Source: Schistocephalus solidus (taxonomy: Eukaryota; Platyhelminthes; Cestoda; Diphyllobothriidea; Diphyllobothriidae). Taken from it: DNA of 64,000 nucleotides. Below, in pieces: positions 57,601 through 64,000 of the stretch. The notes under the pieces were generated by a model, which worked only from the letters and a program-made list of their open reading frames with translations, was not told where the DNA came from and searched no databases. The stretch lies in the NCBI GenBank assembly GCA_017591395.1, contig WEDG01005577.1, forward strand, positions 1 to 64,000, given 5' to 3'. The translations under genes were made by a program, and so were the position numbers. The stretch's first letter is position 1. Each line of letters starts with the position of its first letter.

Positions 57601-60104
57601 ATATCGATAAACACGTGTCTGGGCTTTTAGCTTGTACCTTGTTTCCTGAAAGGTTAATTATCCTATAAGTTACATCACTGACTGCCTGTTGGCAGCTTGT
57701 GTATATTACGCGGTTATCCGGCAATGGCTGATGGATTTCGGCCCAAACATCCATATAAAATTAGTTTCTGTGCCTATAGACCCTGAATAAATTGATTTGC
57801 TTAAAGTTAGAAATTAATTTCCGAAACTTCGAAATTGCAAAACCGGAGTATCTACCAGAATTCACACAGGGAAAACTGTAGGGACCCACTGATGAACTGA
57901 ACCCCTCGCAGCTGTGCCATGCAGTGACAGAATATCACCGAAACACGTGTCTCAGTTTTCGGCTTAAACCTATGCTGCCAGTATGGTAAATTATTTCATC
58001 AGTTAATTTAGCCACTTGCCTTTCGCTCATTCCTGATCACACATCCCTAAAGAGTTACCAGTAGGCTTAGCGTTCCGTTTAGGGTTCGGATTTAAGGTTC
58101 TAATTTGGGGTTACGGTTAGATTTAGGTTTTACGTATAGGGTGAGGGCCAAGGATTAGGCTTTCATTGTTACCAACTTCAAGTAAGTCGTCAGCCGCGAT
58201 CATCATGATTGTTGGATTTTAGCGATATATTCTTCACATTTTGTCGTTTAAAGTGATTGGCTCTGTTATCCTGGCATCTAACTGACAATTTGCTTGATGT
58301 CTCAGCTGTAGGGCTTGGATTTCCACGTCCTGCTACTCCGTTTCCCTCAGTTGTATTGTTGTGCTAGTTCTAGCTTGTTTGAGCCCACTTCGACTACATT
58401 TATCAGCAGTGATCGTTTCTCATCAAATTGCAGCCACAACAACGAATCCCCTGGAAGTGTTCTTAAACTCTACGGAAGTTATCATGTGAAATACTTAGGC
58501 CAACAATTTTTACTCTCGAAGAGACTCAAAGAAATAGAATGTACGTAGCTGCAAAAACGTGCGACCCACAGCCAGTTTTTCATATTATACAGGATTGCAA
58601 TCGGGCCCGGACAACGGCAGAGAGCCAAGTGGGCACCATATTCGGTTTCAAATGGTTGAATAGACTGTGTACCATGCGGAGAGCTACCGCCCTCTTGGAT
58701 GCTGCTCCATACTGACTCAAAGGCCGGTGACCACACTCTTCCCTTCTGCGCTCTGTAATTTACTCGTAAATTAATAAATTAACTTGGAGTAATTTATTCG
58801 GAAGAAAGCCTTTTTAAGGCCCGTTCTGAAAGTTGCTATGAATATTTGAGTTGAAATCTGCCAGCTACTGTGGACTAACCGCGTACTGTTCACTGGATTG
58901 TATATGTACTTGTCACAGCTGCGATCATGCCCGATTCGGCCATTCTGGATGATCTCACGAATTGTACCTCTCCACGCGTAACGATCCGCGGCAGCAGACC
59001 TAGACAATTAAATCCATTCTCTTCGCCAACGATGGAGGTCGAAAACCGAAGGTCCAAGAACCACTTCCATGTTTTGAACTGTGTCGGGCCAGTTTTTGAG
59101 CTGACCCCACTTCGACGCTTCCGGTTGGTTAGTGGTACTGCATGGAGGGCAGAACCACTGAGCTCGTGAAGTGGACGACGAAGCACGTGCACGAACCACC
59201 TTAGTCGTCATTCTTGGATTGCCTGGGATATCCTTGCGATATTGTCGCAGAGAGTGCGGACTGTGTCATATAAGAGGAAGTCGGTGTACTTCCCTCGAAG
59301 GATGGCCCTCAGACAGTGGTGGTCAAATAGCTTCAGTTTTCGCTCATCTTCCACGCGCATAGCCCAGCATTCACAGCCATAGAAAATGACAGACCAGACG
59401 GATGCACAGTGCAGGCGACTAGAATACAAGTAGGGAATGATTTGCGATTCGTAGAACCCTAATGCTAACTAAAAGCTCAGACACGCATTTTTTGTCGATT
59501 CATCGCTGTTGCATGACGCAGCTACGAGGGCTTCGGCTCACCAGTGTGTCTTCCGGCGTTCCCAGGTCCTGTCTAGTATACGAACTGCAGTTTCGGTGTT
59601 GTTCTTTTTACCTTCCTGAAAATCAATGCTAGAACGTTTTCTGTGTTCATTGCCTGCGGGTGTATGCAACGTAAGCCTTTTTGGGTGACTGAAGTTGTGC
59701 ACCTTCTTAAAGTGCTTTGACTAGCCACCAGGAATATTAGACACTTGTACGGAAATGCAAGGTCTCTAGGCAGCACTTGTTAGCGGGCAAACAATGCTCA
59801 TAATTTTTTACCTTGCATGTATTTCAGTTGTAATAATCACTCCGCAGCTCAGTTTATGAAAGACAATTTCCTCATTTCATTTTCAAAGGAAACCACTAAC
59901 CGCGACGTAGTCCTGATTCCCATGGGTCAGTGTATGGACTCTCAGCACGAGGTGAACGAAAGACTCTCAGTCAAGAACTATATTAAAGGCATACAAGTTT
60001 TCGCTTGCTACCTGTTCCATATTGCCGCTCTGGACAAGGAAGACAGTGACCTGGAGGCGGAACGGCAGCTGCAGCGAAAGAAGTGGCGTCATACCTTTTG
60101 GTGA
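51681..60104 (+). CDS. CNDP2: Cytosolic non-specific dipeptidase (M20 metallopeptidase, CNDP2 type)
   Basis: Seven exons: 51,681-51,845, 51,890-52,196, 52,959-53,072, 53,162-53,427, 54,894-55,074, 56,487-56,756 and 59,889-60,104. All junctions are GT-AG and phases agree. About 505 residues result, against 475 in human. The enzyme hydrolyses dipeptides in the cytosol with two metal ions. Metal and catalytic blocks are visible: IYGHVDVKP (His), GVTDDKGPVVGW (Asp), DGSEETGSEG (Glu-Glu), AISDNYWLG (Asp), HLHSGAHGG (His) and, in the last exon, a His in MDSQHEVNERL. The tail after AALDKE is longer than usual. Exon 1 contains one extra G at 51,783-51,784: the frame reads AIQSISSGV to a stop, but without it continues to YDVLKALRWCALKFQ. 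That is either a sequencing error or a real frameshift. Confidence 0.9.
53925..54180 (+). repeat. Degenerate TTAGGG-like array in dipeptidase intron 4
   Basis: Many irregular GGTTAAGG, GGGTTAGC, GGTTTAGAGG and GGTTAGGG units spread over about 250 bases. They are not exact hexamers. No AAATT core was found here. Confidence 0.55.
55160..55400 (-). repeat. Dispersed repeat T, copy 2, in dipeptidase intron 5
   Basis: A C-run (CCCCACCCCACCCCCCCCCC) is followed by TAACCCTTACGTTAACC-like units and then the core TGCCCTGAAATTTAACGCAA and GGCAGTTCCTGTTCCC. Order and core match copy 1. Confidence 0.65.
57342..57960 (+). repeat. Tandem duplication, about 339-bp unit, with flanking inverted segment
   Basis: Unit 1 starts at 57,370 (CGCGGTTATCCCGCAGTGGC) and unit 2 at 57,709 (CGCGGTTATCCGGCAATGGC). 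Shared blocks include GTGCCTATAGACCCTGA, ATCTACCAGAA and AACACGTGTCT. Immediately before unit 1, 57,342-57,368 is complementary to 57,466-57,497 (CAATTTCCTCAG against CTGAGGAAATTG). The whole lies in dipeptidase intron 6. Confidence 0.75.
58060..58175 (+). repeat. Degenerate TTAGGG-like array in dipeptidase intron 6
   Basis: Units such as TTTAGGGTTCGG, TTTAAGGTTC, GGGGTTACGG and TTAGATTTAGG appear over about 110 bases. Confidence 0.55.
58775..59430 (-). pseudogene. RTE-like endonuclease-reverse transcriptase C-terminal fragment, antisense in intron 6
   Basis: The minus strand reads SVIFYGCECWAMRVEDERKL, KLFDHHCLRAILRGKYTDFL, TVRTLCDNIARISQAIQE, then after a shift HVLRRPLHELSGSALHAVPL and DLRFSTSI-like residues, then SRSAAADRYAWRGTIREIIQ. 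This pattern is the thumb and C-terminal end of a widespread flatworm non-LTR family annotated as endonuclease-reverse transcriptase. The polymerase palm is absent, so it is a 5'-truncated copy. It sits antisense to the dipeptidase gene and should be removed by splicing. Confidence 0.75.
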
Positions 60105-60219
60105 TCCGTGCGCCAAACGCGTTCCTTTCCTGCGTAATGTGTCTATCGCATACGCACTTCCATTTTATTGCTTTTAAGACAGAGTCACATGTGTTGATCA
60201 CACATATGTGCACATATGA

Positions 60220-60225
60220 AATAAA
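60220..60225 (+). terminator. Polyadenylation signal of the dipeptidase gene
   Basis: AATAAA lies 116 bases after the stop codon, a normal distance. It is the first perfect hexamer downstream of the gene. Confidence 0.55.
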
Positions 60226-60854
60226 AGTGTCTCTAGACATTAGCTTTACCTTTCTGCCAACAAAGTCACAGTAACTCGGGTGTTTGAACACTGTCCAGCA
60301 GACAAGGGCCAAACATTGTTAACACGACTTTCCATGCCTTCTGGGACTTTTCGAAGATGACTGCTGTGTCAGGCTAAGAGAATGCAAAAGACTGAGTTCT
60401 TGCAAACAAAAAGCATAGATGTGGCACAGAGCTGCCGCTCAAGTAAATGGCAGCACTGCTAGCACAAGGCGGAAAATGATGTGTTTCGATACTGTTCGTT
60501 TCCATGTTCTCCGGCAGTTCCTTATAACAAACTGTATAGTTATGAAGGCAAGGTTGACGAACATAAGGTTCTTTCTGGTTCATATGTATGCTTTTGGCAG
60601 AAGGAAGCTTAGCGTTCTGTTATAAGCGTAACCGCATATAAAAACTCAACTTCTCGGCTTAACCGTATCTTAAGAACGAAAAGACGAGAAAGCGATTTAG
60701 ATGCCATTCATTTACCTCTCCGGTATCGCTGCTGAGTAACTATATGTTTGCTGTGGAGTGCTTCGCGTGAAGTTAAACTTAAACCAATATGCGGAAATGA
60801 CAGTGAGTACAAGTTCAAAACTTTAGAGAAATTGAGTTTTAAAGAAAATAAATG
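60226..60854. other. Convergent intergenic region
   Basis: This lies between the 3' ends of the dipeptidase (plus) and the homeobox gene (minus). I see no gene. A minus-strand polyadenylation hexamer was not found near 60,855. Confidence 0.4.
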
Positions 60855-62782
60855 TTAAGTGTTTTGCAGACCACTTAGGGCAGCTAAAATGAGTGAGGCA
60901 GATTGGCTTATTTGGGATTGCTGGAAATTGGGCGGGCAGGGAAATTTGTAAACTGAACTTCCGACAACCGACCTCGCAGTCGAAGCGAAGCTCTCTTCTG
61001 GCGAACGTTGGGATGGGGTTCGACAAGTTTTATAGTTGAAGGTTTTTGTTAGATCATGGTTGAAGATTTTGCTGCATGGCCTGTTGAGTCTTTTCCACTT
61101 CATTCTTCTGTTCTGGAACCAAATCTTTACCTGCAAGTAGTATGATAAAAAAATGATCCAAGTTTGCAAATTTCGGCCTATAAATATCTGAAAAGCCCTG
61201 CTTCTAGGGCATTGAGCGCCACTATTCATTGTTGGATAGCAAACAGTACTTCCATGTTCAGTAGCTGATGTTCCCGCATGGCTCTAAGGGCTTACATTTC
61301 ACATCACGTTTCTTTAATACCTATGCTGTAACTGATCAATACGGCGCCTGGGTAATTTTTATTTGATGCGCGAAGGGGCTAAGGGATGCAAGTAATCTCA
61401 GGCGAATATTAATCGTTCAAAAATGGTTGAAATGGTAGATGTATTGTAGGTTTCAATAGTTAGACAGACCTTAGTAAACATATAGTCAATATGCTAACTC
61501 ATTAAGCATTGACCGGAAGTCTAACCTGTGTTTTCGATTTGTAGAGACTAGTTGACTACGCTCGTAATATTACTAACCCTGCCGCATAATCCCGAGTTAT
61601 TACAGTCACATCAAGATGCCGGCTTTAAAGAAAATTCTTTTCGGCCAACTGTAAAACTGTACTCCGGAAAAAGTGACTACCTAAAAAGTATGAATTTCCT
61701 CCATTGATTTTTTAACACCCTTATAAATTCAACTATTTTTTATAGAGCAAAATGTATGAAATATTCTTTCTTTTACTCTTTAATAGCTGATTAAGCCTTC
61801 TTCAAACTTTATATTGAAAAATAGAAAAGTAATTGGTTTTAAAAAGACTTACATGTATGAGATTTTTCAAGAACTTTTCTTATTGCTACTTGCATAAGAC
61901 AAGTTAGGTATCATTACAACATGATTATTTCAGTATGCATAAAACAAGAATGACGCATGCTTCAATCCACTTTTATGAATGGGATGAAGAATTATTCAAG
62001 TAAGTTTTCTTCAGTTTCGTCTCCAGCACATCTGATCGTTACCCATACTATCATAGCATACCACTTAATAGCAATCTTTCTTGAAGGACCGAAATCCGTT
62101 ACAAAAGGACATGTTGTCCGTATATGCGGCCCTTTCTCGTTCACTAAATAGCTATTAAATATTTGCTATTTTTACATCTCTTCGCGCGTATTCTGTCAAT
62201 AGATAAATTTCCACAGTCTCCTTGGAACACACGTAAACGAAATGTGTTCTAAAGTGTACAAAGGATGTACACCCTGAAACACTCGCTGAAGTGCGTGGAC
62301 GAGAAAAGGTTTCCGGATGCTCTTGTGCAAGTCGGTATGTATCGTCAAATGCTTTGCGTTGTCTACGTTTGACTACGAAGTCATATAGTTCTTGGCTGCC
62401 GGTCACGAAACCGCCTCCAAATACAAGATTCTGGTCACCTTCAAAACGTGCCTTCTAGAGTTACGAGAAATCATTAAGACTGGCCGTCCTTCTGTTGTTA
62501 TTAAATACTCATAAATATGTAAATTACCTGTGTTTCGGAGAGGCCTAGTTCATAGGCAAGCGTGAATCTTTTTGTGCGCGAAAGATACTGATTTCTTCTG
62601 AAGTATTCCTCCAATTTGCTCACCTGCTGGCTCGTGAAGGCCGTTCGTGGACGACGTAGCTTTCCAGCCGCACTGCCAAACATCTTCAAATCTTTCCTAT
62701 CTGACAGAACGTAAAGTGTGTCATTTATAGGGAACAGCCTACGACCTTGAAACAATAGTTTAAAGCTCATTTGGCAGGGCAT
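60855..62782 (-). CDS. Homeodomain transcription factor, probable MNX (HB9) type
   Basis: Two exons are visible on the minus strand: up to 62,782 down to 62,528, and 61,130 down to 60,855 (stop TAA). The joined homeodomain reads [44 protein letters not shown], then [17 protein letters not shown], exactly 60 residues. Key positions are Phe8, Trp48, Phe49, Gln50, Asn51 and Arg53. [13 protein letters not shown] and YLSR-KRF are typical of MNX proteins, which specify motor neurons and endoderm in many animals. Helix 2 differs from MNX, so another ANTP-class family is possible. The intron (61,131-62,527) splits codons 44 and 45, phase 0. The 5' end is not settled: the frame opens at [10 protein letters not shown] but more exons may lie beyond 62,782. 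The C-terminal part is Ser/Pro-rich. Confidence 0.85.
61131..62527 (-). other. Homeobox gene intron
   Basis: The intron is 1397 nt, with donor CAG|GTAATT and acceptor CTACTTGCAG|GTAAAG. No repeat or gene was recognised inside. Confidence 0.75.
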
Positions 62783-62794
62783 GGTTATAAGTGC

Positions 62795-62930
62795 GCCTGT
62801 ATTACCGGTGGCTTTGCACTAAATTCAAGAGGATGTTAGGCTTAGAGTTGTGGTTAGTGCTTGTGTTTAGGGTTGTTGTTGGAGTAAGGATTAAGGTAAA
62901 GGCACGGAAGTATGCTCCTCCCGGAAATTT
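62795..62930 (+). repeat. Dispersed repeat T, copy 3, upstream of the homeobox exon
   Basis: CCGGTGGCTTTGCACTAAAT opens it, the same core as copy 2 (whose complement reads CCGGTGGTTTTGCGTTAAAT). TTAGGCTTAGAG, TGTTTAGGGTTG and GGATTAAGG units follow. Confidence 0.65.
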
Positions 62931-63027
62931 AGTATATGTTCACCTGTAATAAAGAAGTATTATATCCGTACCCAAACGATAGTTCGATCGTCGATTCGAC
63001 TAGGTCCACCGTACGCTTTACAAAAGG

Positions 63028-63650
63028 GTGGTGCAGATGCGGTCACTTGCGCGTGATTTAGTTTAAAGTGATAGTAAACTTTCACTGCATCTACCGCACT
63101 CTCTCCTCCCCCGCCTATGCCCGGTGTCAAGACAGAGTCAAGAAGACCGGAGATTGGAGAGGGTGAAGGTGGCTGGTACGACCCAGGCCCCTAGGACCTA
63201 GCCACCCCTAAGCGTGCCACCACACCCCCCGCCCATGTTCGGCATTTGTCATGGGAGCGCAAACCGAATAACGCCTGCCGTGCCCTGATGGGGCCCCCGT
63301 GTTGGTCCGACGCATCTACCACGTGGCCCACACACAGGTCCACACGTGGTCCACACCAGGTGGTGCAGGGACGGTAAAGTGTGCGTGAATCAGTTTTAAG
63401 TGATAGTAGTCTTGCACTGCAGCTACCGCACTCTCTCCTCCTCCCCCACCTGAGCCTGGTGTCAACACATAGTCAAGAAGACCAGAGATGGGAGAGGACG
63501 CAGGTGGCTGTCGCGGCTGGAGCCGCCCCTGGGCGTACCACCACACCTGGCTCGGATCACACAGAGTGAGAGTGCCGTGCCCTGATGTGGCCCCCGTGTT
63601 GGTCCGACGCATCTACAACGTAGCCCATTTAGGGGGCCACCAGGATCCAA
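63028..63650 (+). repeat. Direct repeat, about 332-bp unit, two copies
   Basis: The unit starts at 63,028 and 63,360 (GGTGGTGCAG). Shared blocks are TTTTAAGTGATAGTA or TTTAAAGTGATAGTA, CTACCGCACTCTCTCCTCC, GTCAAGAAGACC, and CCCCCGTGTTGGTCCGACGC. The sequence is GC-rich compared with its AT-rich flanks. It may be two units of a longer satellite; frames across it are fortuitous. Confidence 0.75.
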
Positions 63651-63943
63651 CCACACATTCGTTTGAAGACCTATTATCCAAAAGAAAACACAATTGAGCT
63701 CTTACATCCGTATTTTCATTGAGATAATTAATTAGCATTTGATATGACAACTTTTATATTCCCAATTTGGCAAAGGTTCTACAAAAAGTAAAATGTGAAT
63801 TGACCCTCTTTGTCTTTATTTTTTAATTTGTTTATACACAAAAAACAGTATGCAGATACTATTTTAAAGGTCAGTATGATATTTTGACATTCAAATAGAT
63901 AAAACGTAAGTTTGTTTCTCACAATTTTCATAAATGGGAATAT

Positions 63944-63944
<1 letters not shown>
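63651..63944. other. AT-rich unassigned stretch
   Basis: No gene or repeat recognised. Confidence 0.4.
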
Positions 63945-63974
<30 letters not shown>

Positions 63975-64000
63975 AAGAAGAAGAAGAAGAAGAAGAAGAA
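63945..64000 (+). repeat. AAG trinucleotide microsatellite
   Basis: Uninterrupted AAG units run from 63,945 to the window edge and probably continue. Confidence 0.95.

Noticed and set aside
63945..64000. AAG run as a coding glutamate or lysine stretch.
   Set aside because: It is an uninterrupted microsatellite at the window edge without any surrounding open frame evidence.

Overview
This is a eukaryotic window. It has spliced genes with GT-AG introns, very dense and mostly dead retrotransposons, and no bacterial-style operons. Very short introns (33-44 nt) and the mix of CR1/Jockey-like, RTE-like, Penelope-like, Gypsy and mariner relics suggest a parasitic flatworm, most likely a tapeworm. 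That assignment is inference from gene and repeat style and was not tested by a search.

From 1 to about 40,070 the window is almost entirely nested mobile elements. It opens with a long inverted-repeat (foldback) structure of about 3.9 kb and a mariner relic. Several non-LTR families follow, which I label A to F for this window. Family A is CR1-like and occurs in both orientations. Family B is seen only as short 3' ends. Family C is present as one nearly full-length copy, one 5'-truncated copy and one minus-strand internally deleted copy. Family D is present as two similar plus copies and related copies (D'). Families E and F are single degraded copies. A Gypsy element (16,009 to about 24,380) is split inside its RNase H by the full-length family C copy. 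A second Gypsy fragment with the start of its 3' LTR lies at 27,780-29,080, and a Penelope-like GIY-YIG tail at 39,765-40,070.

From about 41 kb to the end the window is genic. An intact PPIL1-type cyclophilin (41,037-41,637, plus) has three introns of 34, 39 and 33 nt. About 10 kb with no recognisable gene follows. A seven-exon CNDP2-type cytosolic dipeptidase (51,681-60,104, plus) carries one apparent extra base in exon 1. A minus-strand homeobox gene of probable MNX type (60,855-62,782) converges on it. The introns and flanks hold a dispersed repeat with degenerate TTAGGG-like arrays, a 339-bp tandem duplication, and an antisense RTE-like reverse transcriptase tail.

The most interesting signal is a stem-loop near the 3' end of several otherwise different non-LTR families. 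It has a T-run, CTCCT, a stem and loop, AGGAG, another T-run and then CA(C)TGCC. The stem bases differ between families yet stay complementary, which suggests a conserved RNA structure, perhaps a recognition tag for reverse transcription.
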